Source: Streptomyces iconiensis
GTDB taxonomy: Bacteria; Actinomycetota; Actinomycetes; Streptomycetales; Streptomycetaceae
DNA length: 64,000 nt
Direction of reading: 5' to 3'
Assembly: GCF_028657195.3 (NCBI RefSeq)
Contig: NZ_JANCPR020000002.1
Span: 186,001 to 250,000, forward strand
Part shown: positions 28,251 through 36,731 of the stretch, one piece after another
Layout of the letters: each line of letters opens with the position of its first letter
Position numbering within the stretch: the stretch's first letter is position 1
Program-made: the position numbers and the translations under genes
The notes under the pieces: generated by a model
What the model was told of the DNA's origin: nothing
Databases searched by the model: none
What the model saw: only the letters and a program-made list of their open reading frames with translations

Positions 28251-29474
28251 TCAGGTGCGGACTTCGAGGAGCGGCACGAGCTGTTCGGCCGCGGTCGCCG
28301 AACCGTGCATGCCGATCAGTTCGGACTCCTTGGGCTCGCGCCGGGTGGCGATGACGGCGATGTCGTCGCGCATCGCCACGACCACGTCACCGATCCTGCC
28401 GCGCACCCGGGCATCGACGCCGGGCCCGAACCAGCCCAGCGCGATGGCCTCTTCGCGGGTCGCCACCCACGCCTGCTCGCCGAGCACATCCCGCCACACG
28501 GCGTGCACGTCGGCCGCGGCGCCGGGTACGGCGTAGAGGTGCCGCATCCGGCCCTCACCGCCGAGTTGGGCCACTCCCGCGCTCAGTTCCCAGTCCTCGT
28601 CGAAGTCGAGACGCGCCTCGGTGGCGGCGGGGATGTCCACCATGCCGTGGTCCGCCGTGACGTAGAGCGCGGAGCGGGGCGGCAGTTGCTCGGCGAGACG
28701 CTGCGCGAGCCGGTCGACGTACATGAGCTGTCCGCGCCAGGCGTCGGAGTCCATGCCGTAGCGGTGGCCGTTGCCGTCCAGTTCGGCGTAGTACGTGTAG
28801 ACGAGCGCGCGGTCGCTCGCGGCGAGGCGTTCGGCGGCCACATCCATACGGTCCTCGGCTGCGAGACGGCCGAGGAACGTGCCGCCGGACAGCGCGATCT
28901 TGGTGAGCGGTGTGTGCTCGAAGTGCGGCGCCGTCACCTGGCTGGTGGCGATCCCCGCCGCGTCGGCGCGCTGGAAGACGGTGGGGTACGGCTGCCACGC
29001 GTGCGGGTCGGTCCAGGGCTGCCAGCGGAGCTGGTTCATGAGCCTGCCGGTCCCGGGGTCCAGCACGGTGTATCCGGGCAGCCCGTGCTCCCCCGGAACC
29101 CTGCCCGTACCGACGGAAGCCAGCGAGGTGGCCGTGGTCGAGGGGAAGCCCGAAGTGATCGGCTCTCCCGTGCCGTTGGCCGACCCGGCCAGCAGGGACG
29201 TGAGGAACGGCGCCTCGTCCGGGTGCGCCCTGAGCGCCTCCCAGCCCATGCCGTCGACGAGGAAGACGCAGGCGCGGTCGGCGGGCTCCAGCGTGAGCCC
29301 GCTCTCCATGCCGGGCACGCCGAGCCCCGCGGCGACGGAGGGCAGGAGGTCGGAGAGCGCGCCCGAGCCGTAGCGCGGTACGGGCGCCGTAAGGGGGTCG
29401 AGCGGCGCTTCCGCGTGCTGCGGCGGGTACGGGGCGGTGCCGGGGTGCGGGGGTGGTAGGTGCTCCCGGGTCAC
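28251..29474 (-). CDS. Alkaline phosphatase-superfamily nucleotide pyrophosphatase/phosphodiesterase
   Basis: A 407-residue metalloenzyme. Metal and nucleophile motifs: VFLVDGMGWEALR, SGFPSTTATSLASVGTG (Thr nucleophile in the FPSTTATS loop), TYYAELDGNGHRYGMDS, and VTADHGMVDIP. These are the signatures of the NPP-like branch that cleaves nucleotide pyrophosphates or phosphodiesters. The N-terminal 30 residues are proline/histidine-rich, and no signal peptide is evident. GTG start at 29474 overlaps the DUF5998 gene stop as GTGA. Confidence 0.92.
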   Translation of the reverse strand: MTREHLPPPHPGTAPYPPQHAEAPLDPLTAPVPRYGSGALSDLLPSVAAGLGVPGMESGLTLEPADRACVFLVDGMGWEALRAHPDEAPFLTSLLAGSANGTGEPITSGFPSTTATSLASVGTGRVPGEHGLPGYTVLDPGTGRLMNQLRWQPWTDPHAWQPYPTVFQRADAAGIATSQVTAPHFEHTPLTKIALSGGTFLGRLAAEDRMDVAAERLAASDRALVYTYYAELDGNGHRYGMDSDAWRGQLMYVDRLAQRLAEQLPPRSALYVTADHGMVDIPAATEARLDFDEDWELSAGVAQLGGEGRMRHLYAVPGAAADVHAVWRDVLGEQAWVATREEAIALGWFGPGVDARVRGRIGDVVVAMRDDIAVIATRREPKESELIGMHGSATAAEQLVPLLEVRT

Positions 29475-30073
29475 TGCGGGGGTCCGACGCGGGTCGTTCC
29501 TGCGGTGGCCTCCGAGAGTGCCTGTGCGAATGCGAGGGTCTGGCGCACGGTGTCGGGCCCGTCGCCCGCCTCGCTGACCCGGAGCGAGAGGTCGTCGGCC
29601 GTCGAGGAGCCCGTGTACCCGTGGTCCGCCTCGCAGTTGGGGTCGCCGCAGCTGGCCGGTTCCATGTCGAGGCGCGAGACGGCGCCCCAGCCGATCGTGA
29701 GGACGACCTCGCGGGGCAGGGTGCCGGGTGTGTAGGACTCGGGGTTGGCGACCACGCGTGAGAGCACGACGGAGGAGATCCGCTCCAGCTTCACGGACTC
29801 GGTGGATGTCGTGGCGTACGGGGACGGCGAGGTGCCGTCCGCCGCCTGCTCGTCGGTGTGGCTGACAAGGAAGCGGGTGCGCGTGAGGACAAGGACCGTG
29901 ACATGGCGCCGTACCTCGTTCGAGTCGAACGTGGTCTCCTGGTGCACAAGGTAGGAGGCAACGGGTTCTCCGCCCACCGCCGCCTCGACAGCCTCGGCCA
30001 CGAGAGCCGGGTAATAGCCGCTACGCTCGATCGCCTCGCGCAGCCCCTGGGTCGTCGTACCGGTCTTCGCCAT
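29471..30073 (-). CDS. DUF5998 family protein
   Basis: 200 residues starting MAKTGTTTQGLREAIERSGYYPALVAEAVEAA, characteristic of this actinobacterial family of unknown function. A beta-rich core (VASYLVHQETTFDSNEVRRHVTVLVLTRTRFLVSHTDE) is followed by a CGDPNCEADHGYTG segment that might bind metal. ATG at 30073 has an AGGA-like sequence upstream; an ATG three codons earlier has poor spacing. It is translationally coupled (GTGA) to the phosphodiesterase. Confidence 0.88.
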   Translation of the reverse strand: MAKTGTTTQGLREAIERSGYYPALVAEAVEAAVGGEPVASYLVHQETTFDSNEVRRHVTVLVLTRTRFLVSHTDEQAADGTSPSPYATTSTESVKLERISSVVLSRVVANPESYTPGTLPREVVLTIGWGAVSRLDMEPASCGDPNCEADHGYTGSSTADDLSLRVSEAGDGPDTVRQTLAFAQALSEATAGTTRVGPPQ

Positions 30074-30155
30074 GACAGCCATCCTACGGGGCGGCGCGCG
30101 GGCCCAGCGCACGCGCGCACGCCCCGGGACACCACGCGGGCCCGGAGGAGCCCCT

Positions 30156-33050
30156 TCAGTACGCCGGAAGCCTGCGGGCCCCCAGGTCGGGCGACCTTTC
30201 CGGCGCGGCCACCCGCACCGAAGCGCTCAGCACGGTCACACCCCGGGGCGCCACCACCACCGGGTCCAGCTCGACCGCGACCACCTCGGGATGGTCGTCC
30301 AGCAGCAGCGAGACCCGCAGCAGCACCTCCTCGAGCGCCGCCGTGTCCGAGGGTTCGGCGCCGCGCCAACCGAACAGCAGCGGCGCCGAGCGGATCGTAC
30401 GGACCAGCTCACCCGCCTCCTTGTCGGTGACGGGCACGAGCCGGTGCGCGGTGTCCCCGAGCAGGTCGGAGGGGGTACCGGCGAGACCGAAGGAGAGCAC
30501 GGCGCCGATGGCCGGGTCGAGGGTCCCCCTGATCACGGTGCCGACACCGCGCGGGGCCATGGACTGCACGACGGGGCGCAGCTCGTCGGGGGCGCCGAGC
30601 GCTCCGGTCAGCTCGCCGTACGCGCGGCGCAGGCCCGCCTCGGCCGCGATGTCCAGGCGTACGCCGCCGAGATCGGCGCGGTGGCGCAGATGGGGCGCCG
30701 TGGTCTTCAGCACCACGGGATAGCCGAGTTCACGCGCCGCCTCCACAGCGGCCTCGGCGTCCGGCGCCGGGCGGGTGGGCTGTACGGCGATGCCGTAGCA
30801 GTCCAGGAGCAGCGCGGCCTCCTCATCGGTGAGGGCGTGGCTGTAGGTGCTGCGCTCGCCTGTTCCTCGGACGCCGGTGCCGCCGGTGCCGTGCTCACCG
30901 TGGATGCTGTGCCCGCCGTGCCCGCTGTGCTCGTGCTCGCGGGGAGCGCTGTGGGTGCCGCGTTGCCGGTCGGGCTCGGTGGCGCGGGCGAGCAGGTCGG
31001 CTGCCGCCGCCTCGTCGACCTCGTATTCGGGGACCTTGCCCGGTACGCGTGCCTCCTCGCGCCAGCGTGCGTAGCGGACGGCCTCGGCCAGTGCGTGTGA
31101 GGCGCGTTCGGGCGTGGGGTAGGAGGGCAGGCCGCGGCGCGCGAGCGCGGCTTCGAGGCCCTCCATCGCGAGGTGGACGACGGCGACCGGCTTGGCAGCC
31201 GCCTTCGCGCCCGTACCGTCCTCCTCGCCCGGCCCGGCCGCCGAGGGGGACGCCGCCTCGGCCGCCTCGCACAACGCGTCGGCGAGGGCGGCGACATGTC
31301 CGTCAGGGGGTGCGTCGGGGCTGTGCGTGCCGGTGGCGCCGGGGAGTTCGGTCGGCACCCAGGGGATGACGGCGACCAGCGCGGCGTCGGTCTCCGGATC
31401 GTCGAGGGCACGGCGCAGCGCGCGGCCGAAGTCACCCGGTGTGGCCGAGGCGGGGAGCGCGACGACGGGGAGCGGGCGCAGCCCGTCGGTGAGGCAGGCG
31501 TCGTAGGTCAGCAGGCTGAGCGCGTCGGTGTTGCCCAGGACGGCGACCCGCGGTCCCCGGGGCGTCGGCTGACCGGCGAGCAGGAGGCCGGTGTCGAGCA
31601 GCTCGGTGAACGTGTCGACCATGAGCACACCGGCCTGCCGCAGCAGCGCGTAGACGGTCGCGTCGGGGGTGCGCGCCGCGGGCGCCGCGTGGCCCGGCGG
31701 TGGCGCGCTACCGCGCTGCCGCGCGCCCTTGACGACGACGACCGGTTTACGGGCCGCCGTGCGCTTGGCGAGACGCGTGAACTTGCGTGGATTGCCGATG
31801 GATTCGAGATACATCAGGACGACATCGGTGTCCTGGTCCTCGTCCCAGTGCTGGAGGAGATCGTTTCCTGAGACATCGGCGCGGTTGCCCGCCGAGACGA
31901 ACGAGGAGGGGCCGATGCCGCGCCGGTCGAGCCCGTCCAGGAGCGCGATGCCGATGGCGCCGGACTGGGTGAAGACCCCGGTACGGCCGTGCGCCGGCAT
32001 CCGGATCGACGGGGTCGCGTTGAGGCGTACGTCCTGGCTGGTGTTGATCACGCCGAGCGCGTTGGGTCCGATGAGGCGCATGCCGTACGAGCGGGCGAGG
32101 CGGACCAGTTCGCGCTGTTCGGCGCGGCCGAAGCCGTCGGAGAAGACGACGAGGCCCTGGACGGCGGCCTCGCCGCACGCGGTGACCACGGCGCTCGCCT
32201 CGGCAGCGGGCACGGCGAGGACGGCCAGGTCGACCTGCTCGGGGATCTCGCGCACCGAGCGGTAGGAGGGCACTCCCGCCAGGTCGGTCTCACCCTCGGG
32301 CAGCGCGCGGTTGACCCCGTACAGCCGTCCGGTGAAACCCCCCGCACGCAGGCTCTCCAGCACGGCGCGGCCCGCGCCGCCCGGCGTGCGGCTGGCGCCG
32401 ATGACGGCGACCGAACCCGGCGCGAGCAGGCGCCCGACGGAGCGCCCCTCGGCGCGCTGTTCCCGTGCGCGCATCACGGCGAGGGAGCGCTCGGTGGGTT
32501 CCAGGTCGAGGGTGAGGTGGACCGAGCCGTCCTCGAAGCTGCGCTTCTGGGAGTAACCGGCGTCCGTGAACACCTTGATCATCTTGGTGTTGGCCGGCAG
32601 CACCTCGGCCGCGAACCGGCGGATGCCGCGCTCGCGTGCGACGGCACCGATGTGTTCGAGCAGCGCGGAGGCGACGCCCCTGCCCTGCTGGTCGTCGCGG
32701 ACGAGGAAGGCGACCTCGGCCTCGTCGGCCGGCTCGCCGGCCGGGCGGCCCCACGAGTCGATGCGGTCGTAGCGGACGGTCGCGATGAACTCGCCGCCGA
32801 CGGTCGCCGCCAGCCCGACGCGGTCGACGTAGTCGTGGTGCGTGAAGCGGCGCACGTCGCGGTCGGAGAGCCGGGGGTAGGGCGCGAAGAAGCGGTAGTA
32901 CTTCGACTCGTCGGAGACCAGTTCGTAGAAGCTGACCAGGCGCCCCGCGTCATCGGGCGTGATGGGGCGGACACGGGCCGTTCCGCCGTCGCGCAGGACG
33001 ACATCCGCTTCCCAATGGGTCGGGTAGGCATGCTCCTGGGGGGTCGGCAT
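30156..33050 (-). CDS. Bifunctional GNAT acetyltransferase / acyl-CoA synthetase (Pat-type protein acetyltransferase)
   Basis: 964 residues. An N-terminal GNAT domain (about residues 15 to 190: RVRPITPDDAGRL, VAFLVRDDQQGRGVASALLEHI as acetyl-CoA loop, VLPANTKMIKVFTDAGY) is followed by a CoA-binding domain (GSVAVIGASRTPGGAGRAVLESL), succinyl-CoA-synthetase-like domains and an ATP-grasp domain at the C-terminus. Pat-type enzymes acetylate lysines of targets such as acetyl-CoA synthetase. The order here is GNAT first, unlike Salmonella Pat. A His-rich insert (about residues 696 to 716, H-E-H-S-G-H-G-G-H type) precedes the ATP-grasp domain. It diverges from ptsH; the dre site lies between them. 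Confidence 0.92.
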   Translation of the reverse strand: MPTPQEHAYPTHWEADVVLRDGGTARVRPITPDDAGRLVSFYELVSDESKYYRFFAPYPRLSDRDVRRFTHHDYVDRVGLAATVGGEFIATVRYDRIDSWGRPAGEPADEAEVAFLVRDDQQGRGVASALLEHIGAVARERGIRRFAAEVLPANTKMIKVFTDAGYSQKRSFEDGSVHLTLDLEPTERSLAVMRAREQRAEGRSVGRLLAPGSVAVIGASRTPGGAGRAVLESLRAGGFTGRLYGVNRALPEGETDLAGVPSYRSVREIPEQVDLAVLAVPAAEASAVVTACGEAAVQGLVVFSDGFGRAEQRELVRLARSYGMRLIGPNALGVINTSQDVRLNATPSIRMPAHGRTGVFTQSGAIGIALLDGLDRRGIGPSSFVSAGNRADVSGNDLLQHWDEDQDTDVVLMYLESIGNPRKFTRLAKRTAARKPVVVVKGARQRGSAPPPGHAAPAARTPDATVYALLRQAGVLMVDTFTELLDTGLLLAGQPTPRGPRVAVLGNTDALSLLTYDACLTDGLRPLPVVALPASATPGDFGRALRRALDDPETDAALVAVIPWVPTELPGATGTHSPDAPPDGHVAALADALCEAAEAASPSAAGPGEEDGTGAKAAAKPVAVVHLAMEGLEAALARRGLPSYPTPERASHALAEAVRYARWREEARVPGKVPEYEVDEAAAADLLARATEPDRQRGTHSAPREHEHSGHGGHSIHGEHGTGGTGVRGTGERSTYSHALTDEEAALLLDCYGIAVQPTRPAPDAEAAVEAARELGYPVVLKTTAPHLRHRADLGGVRLDIAAEAGLRRAYGELTGALGAPDELRPVVQSMAPRGVGTVIRGTLDPAIGAVLSFGLAGTPSDLLGDTAHRLVPVTDKEAGELVRTIRSAPLLFGWRGAEPSDTAALEEVLLRVSLLLDDHPEVVAVELDPVVVAPRGVTVLSASVRVAAPERSPDLGARRLPAY

Positions 33051-33163
33051 GCGCCCAGCGTACGGCGGTGGGGCCCGGGTCGCGGGGCGCGTGCGGGGCG
33101 GTGCAGGCTATGGGTGCGCGACCTGCGCGTACCGGAAACGGTCTACTCAGGGCTCCGTGCGAG

Positions 33164-33179
33164 ACTGGTCTAGACAACA
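33164..33179. promoter_or_regulatory. dre operator (DasR) at ptsH
   Basis: ACTGGTCTAGACAACA matches 13 of 16 positions of the DasR consensus ACTGGTCTAGACCAGT. It ends 21 bp before the ptsH start codon, the position expected for repression. S. coelicolor ptsH is a known DasR target. It is also 114 bp upstream of the divergent acetyltransferase gene. Confidence 0.85.
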
Positions 33180-33200
33180 ATCGATTCGAAGGGCAACACC

Positions 33201-33491
33201 ATGGTTGAGCGCCGCGTCACCGTCGGCTGGGCCGAGGGCCTGCACGCCCGCCCCGCCTCGATCTTCGTCCGTGCCGCATCGGCCGCCGGGGTCCCCGTCA
33301 CCATCCGGAAGGCCGCGGCCGAGCCCGCCAACCCGGTCAACGCGGCCTCCATGCTCGGCGTGCTGGGCCTGGGCGCCGAGGGCGGCGAGGAAGTCGTACT
33401 GGCCTCGGAGGACGACGGCGCCGCAGAGGCGCTCGACCGCCTGGCGAAGCTGGTAGCCGAGGGGCTTGAGGAGCTTCCGGAGACGGTCTGA
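33201..33491 (+). CDS. ptsH: Phosphocarrier protein HPr
   Basis: A 96-residue HPr of the sugar phosphotransferase system; it carries phosphate from EI to the EIIA domains. The active site GLHARPAS has His15. The segment NAASMLGVLGLGA corresponds to the second conserved site (Ser50 aligned with Ser46 of Firmicutes HPr). A few residues are inserted before it (KAAAEPANPVN), making the protein slightly longer than usual. It is transcribed alone and preceded by a dre site, linking it to GlcNAc signalling. Confidence 0.97.
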   Translation: MVERRVTVGWAEGLHARPASIFVRAASAAGVPVTIRKAAAEPANPVNAASMLGVLGLGAEGGEEVVLASEDDGAAEALDRLAKLVAEGLEELPETV

Positions 33492-33551
33492 GGCGCCCGC
33501 CTCCTGGGGCGGACAGGGCACGGCCCGCCTCCTGGGGCGGACAGGCACGAC

Positions 33552-33591
33552 AACGGCGGGTGGAGTCCGGAAACGGACCCCACCCGCCGTT
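33552..33591 (+). terminator. Terminator of ptsH
   Basis: A 12-bp stem (AACGGCGGGTGG with its complement) encloses a second GTCCG/CGGAC stem; it is followed by TT on the plus strand. Confidence 0.8.
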
Positions 33592-33694
33592 TCGCGTGCG
33601 CGCCCACTCGGGCGGGTGGCGGGGGCGACCTGCGCCGGAACCGGTGGCGCCCGGGGCGCGCGGGGTCGTGCCGCCGCAGCGTGCGGAACGGCCG

Positions 33695-33724
33695 CCGGCC
33701 CCCGGCCGTCGGGCCGGGGGCCGG
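33695..33724 (-). terminator. Terminator of the M23 endopeptidase gene
   Basis: A perfect 13-bp stem (CCGGCCCCCGGCC with its complement) with loop GTCG lies about 145 nt after the stop of the leftward M23 gene. Confidence 0.55.
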
Positions 33725-33869
33725 GGGCCGGCGGGTGCTCGCGTCATCCGTGGTGCTCGTGCGCTCCGGAGCGCTGGCGTGTTCCGTGCCGCTGCCGCGA
33801 GCGGGATGCCCGCGTGCCCAGGGGGGCTCACGCGCCCGAGGCGCGCGGCCACCGGGCCGGCCTGCGGAC

Positions 33870-34694
33870 TCAGACGCTGAGGCCGTGGCCGCGCAGGTAG
33901 GCGATGGGATCCATGTCGGTGCCGTACTCGGCGCCCGTACGGGCCTCGAAGTGCAGGTGGGGGCCCGAGGAGTTGCCGGTGGAGCCGGAGAGGCCGATCT
34001 GCTGGCCCGCCTTGACGGACTGGCCGACCGAGACACCGATCGAGTTGAGGTGGCCGTACTGCGTGTACGTGCCGTCCTTGTGCTTGATCACGATGTTGTT
34101 GCCGTAGGCGCCGCCGTTGCCCGCCTCGACGATCTCACCGGCAGCGACGGACTTCACGGGGGTGTTCATGCCCGCGGAGAAGTCGATGCCCGTGTGGCTG
34201 CCGGACGACCACATGCCGCCGCCCTGCTTGTAGCCGGTGGAGACGGAGGCGTTGTCCACGGGGAGGACGTAGCCGTTCAGGCTGGCGCGCTTGGCCTCGG
34301 CTGCCCGCGCGGCCTTGACCTTCTCGGCGTGCGCCTTCTTCGCCTTCTCGGCCGCCGCCTTGCGCTTGGCCTCGGCCTCCTTCTTCTTGGCCTCGGCCTT
34401 GGCCTTCGCCGCAGCCTCCTTGGCCGCGGCCTCGGCCCTGGCCTTCTCGGCCTCCGTGGCCTGGACGTGCGCCTGCTCGTCGACGGTCTCGGAGAGGTGG
34501 CCGCCGACGCCGACGATGTTGTTCAGGCCGGTGTCGTGGACGCCTTGGGACTCGCCGCCCGCCGCCGAAGCGGGGGATGCCAGGGTTCCGACGACTCCTA
34601 CCGCGGCGAGCCCGGCTATGCCTGCGGCTCCAGCGCCCGCGCGGCGGGCCTTGTTCGGACGTCGGTGCTTCCCGGTGGCACGGGTGAACGCCAT
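33870..34694 (-). CDS. Secreted M23 family metallopeptidase
   Basis: A 274-residue secreted peptidoglycan endopeptidase. The basic N-terminus (HRRPNKARR) and hydrophobic core (GAAGIAGLAAVGVVGTLASPASA) form a signal peptide of about 45 residues. A long Ala/Lys/Glu coiled-coil (about 75 to 130) is followed by the M23 domain: GSHTGIDFSAGMNTP (zinc His and Asp), YGNNIVIKHKDGTYTQYGHL, and GPHLHFEA (HxH zinc ligand). Start ATG at 34694 follows AAAGGAG at suitable spacing. The mRNA leader carries a c-di-AMP riboswitch, fitting regulated cell-wall lysis. Confidence 0.95.
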   Translation of the reverse strand: MAFTRATGKHRRPNKARRAGAGAAGIAGLAAVGVVGTLASPASAAGGESQGVHDTGLNNIVGVGGHLSETVDEQAHVQATEAEKARAEAAAKEAAAKAKAEAKKKEAEAKRKAAAEKAKKAHAEKVKAARAAEAKRASLNGYVLPVDNASVSTGYKQGGGMWSSGSHTGIDFSAGMNTPVKSVAAGEIVEAGNGGAYGNNIVIKHKDGTYTQYGHLNSIGVSVGQSVKAGQQIGLSGSTGNSSGPHLHFEARTGAEYGTDMDPIAYLRGHGLSV

Positions 34695-34721
34695 ATGGTG
34701 GCGCACTCCTTTCCTTCCTTG

Positions 34722-34861
34722 TCGCCTACCGGGTTAGCTGACGGGTTCGGAGCAGGAAGGTCTCCTACGGACCGCCTCTGGCGAGGCCGTCCGATTCACC
34801 CCAGGGACTTCACATGTGGGTCCCCGGCTCCCCTGGCTCGCGCCGTACGGGGACTCGGCGA
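34722..34861 (-). ncRNA. c-di-AMP (ydaO-yuaA type) riboswitch
   Basis: The leader of the M23 gene matches the actinobacterial ydaO pattern, read on the minus strand: a 5' P1 strand UCGCC pairing with a 3' GGCGA, the internal GGGACCCAC and GGGGUGAAUC blocks, and the conserved 3' segment CUCCGAACCCGUCAGCUAAC followed by CCGGUAGGCGA. It ends 27 nt before the start codon. In streptomycetes such riboswitches precede resuscitation factors and cell-wall hydrolases; c-di-AMP binding turns expression off in known cases. Confidence 0.9.
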
Positions 34862-35321
34862 TCACTGCCCGTCGGCCGCGGGTGCGGTCACTTCTGACGG
34901 ACAGCGCCGTTGACGCTAAGCGGGGCGTCTCCGAAGCGGCAAACGAATCCGGGTCTTTGTCGTCTACGCCACACCCCGTACAGCAACAACCCCGAGCGAA
35001 ACGGGCATTTGGCGATCCCACTGCCAGAAGGGAGAAACAGGTGTGCCCAGCACGACGGAAGGGCCCGGAAGAGGATGTTCCTCCTCCGGGCCCTTCACGT
35101 ACCAACTCCAGGGCTCCTTCGCGTACCGCCTCCGGGCCCCTGCCCCTTCACGTACCAATTCACGTACCAACTGAGGCCGCGCAAGACGGCGTGAGGCGCT
35201 CGGGGGACCCTGGGCCGCCGTCCCGGGGCGTCCCGGGGCGTCCCGGAGCTGTGCAGGGCTTGCCCGTCGCCCCGGGCCGTCCCAGGGCGCCCAGGGCTCC
35301 CAGAACGCCCCAGCGCCGTAC
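34862..35321. other. Intergenic region between M23 leader and M16 genes
   Basis: 460 bp without a gene. It holds the M23 promoter, a terminator at 35058 to 35096, three copies of a TTCACGTACCAAYT-like element (near 35094, 35148 and 35159), and a tandem GTCCCGGGGC repeat near 35220 to 35250. Confidence 0.55.
35058..35096. terminator. Hairpin terminator downstream of the M16 operon
   Basis: An 11-bp stem (GAAGGGCCCGG with its complement) plus an inner GAGGA/TCCTC stem. It is 226 nt past the M16 stop and probably ends leftward transcription. Confidence 0.6.
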
Positions 35322-36731
35322 TCAGCCTCCTGTGACGACCTTGACCTCGCCGATCCCCAACTCCCTGACGGGGTCCGCGATCTGGGAGGCGTCGCCGACG
35401 AGGATCGTCACCAGGCGGTCGGCCGGCAGCGCGTTGACCGCCGCCGCCGTCGCCTCCACGGTGCCGGTCTCCGCGAGCCGCGCGTACAACTGCCCCTGGA
35501 AGTCGTCGGGAAGGAACTGCTCGACCTGGTCTGCCAGCGTCCCCGCGACGGCAGCCGCCGTCTCGTAGCGCAGCGGGGCCACACCCACGAGGTTCCGTAC
35601 GGCCACGTCCCGTTCCTCGTCCGTCAGGCCCTCGGCGGCGAGCGTGCGCAGGACCTGCCACAGGTCCGCCAGCGCGGGTCCCGTGACGTCCGTCGCGACC
35701 GAGCCGCTGATGGCCAGCATGGCCGCGCCCGTGCCCTCCGGTGTCGAGCGCAGCACCTGGCCGAAGGAACGGACCCCGTACGTGTATCCCTTCTCCTCGC
35801 GCAGTACCCGGTCCAGGCGGGAGGTGAGGGTGCCGCCCAGGCAGTACACGCCCAGGAGTTGCGCGGGCCACACGCGGTCGTGCCTGTCGGCGCCGATACG
35901 GCCGATCAGCAGCTGCGTCTGCACGGCGCCGGGCCGGTCGACGATCACCACGCGGCCACTGTCGTCCGCCGAGATCGGCGGCATCGGCCGGGGCTCGGCC
36001 GTCGAGCCCTTCCAGGCGCCCAGGGTGTCGGTGAGCGCCGCGTCCAGGTCGACGCCCTCCAGGTCGCCGACGACGACGGCCGTGGCCGTGGCGGGGCGTA
36101 CGTGCGCCTCGTAGAAGGCGCGTACGGCTGCCGCGTCGATGCCGCGCACCGTCTCCTCGGTGCCCTGCCGGGGGCGCGACATCCGCGACTCGGCGGGGAA
36201 CAGCTCGTGCGAGAGTTCCTTGGCGGCGCGCCGTGCCGGGTTGGCCAGCTCGTGCGGGATCTCGTCCAGGCGGTTGGCCACCAGGCGCTCGATCTCGCTG
36301 TCGGGGAAGGCCGGTGCGCGCAGCGCGTCCGCCATCAGACCCAGCGCCTTGGGCAGCCGGGAGACGGGCACCTCCAGCGAGACCCGTACGCCCGGGTGGT
36401 CGGCGTGCGAGTCCAGCGTCGCGCCGCAGCGCTCCAGTTCGGCCGCGAACTCCTCCGCGTCGTGCTTGTCGGTGCCCTCGTTCAGCGCGCGGGCCATGAT
36501 CGTCGCCACGCCGTCCAGGCCCTCTGGCTCAGCGTCCAGCGGCGCCAGCAGGTTCACCTCGACCGCGACGACCTCCTGGCCAGGGCGGTGGCAGCGCAGC
36601 ACCGTCAGGCCGTTGGGCAGCGTGCCCCGCTCGGGGGTGGGGAAGGCCCACGGCTTGGGGGTGCCGCTGCGGGGCTGGGGATGGAAGTCCATGCTGGACT
36701 GGACGCCCGCGGGCGCTTCGGTCTCGCTCAC
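35322..36731 (-). CDS. M16 family peptidase-like subunit lacking the zinc motif
   Basis: 469 residues with the M16 fold (LPNGLTVLRCHRP, LDGVATIMARALNEGT, C-terminal domain with RLDRVLREEKGYTYGVRS). The position of the HxxEH zinc motif is occupied by a non-metal sequence (GVATIMARALNEGT), so it is expected to be inactive but keeps the R/Y pair in the C-terminal half that contacts substrate in heterodimeric M16B enzymes. It overlaps the active partner gene by 4 bp. Confidence 0.92.
   Translation of the reverse strand: MSETEAPAGVQSSMDFHPQPRSGTPKPWAFPTPERGTLPNGLTVLRCHRPGQEVVAVEVNLLAPLDAEPEGLDGVATIMARALNEGTDKHDAEEFAAELERCGATLDSHADHPGVRVSLEVPVSRLPKALGLMADALRAPAFPDSEIERLVANRLDEIPHELANPARRAAKELSHELFPAESRMSRPRQGTEETVRGIDAAAVRAFYEAHVRPATATAVVVGDLEGVDLDAALTDTLGAWKGSTAEPRPMPPISADDSGRVVIVDRPGAVQTQLLIGRIGADRHDRVWPAQLLGVYCLGGTLTSRLDRVLREEKGYTYGVRSFGQVLRSTPEGTGAAMLAISGSVATDVTGPALADLWQVLRTLAAEGLTDEERDVAVRNLVGVAPLRYETAAAVAGTLADQVEQFLPDDFQGQLYARLAETGTVEATAAAVNALPADRLVTILVGDASQIADPVRELGIGEVKVVTGG

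Larger units (their letters stand above)
33492..33869. other. Intergenic region after ptsH
   Basis: 378 bp with a 23-bp direct repeat (33495 to 33517 and 33523 to 33545, starting GCCCGCCTCCTGGGGCGG), a ptsH terminator, and a second hairpin for the M23 gene. No gene is supported in the GC-rich remainder. Confidence 0.6.
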
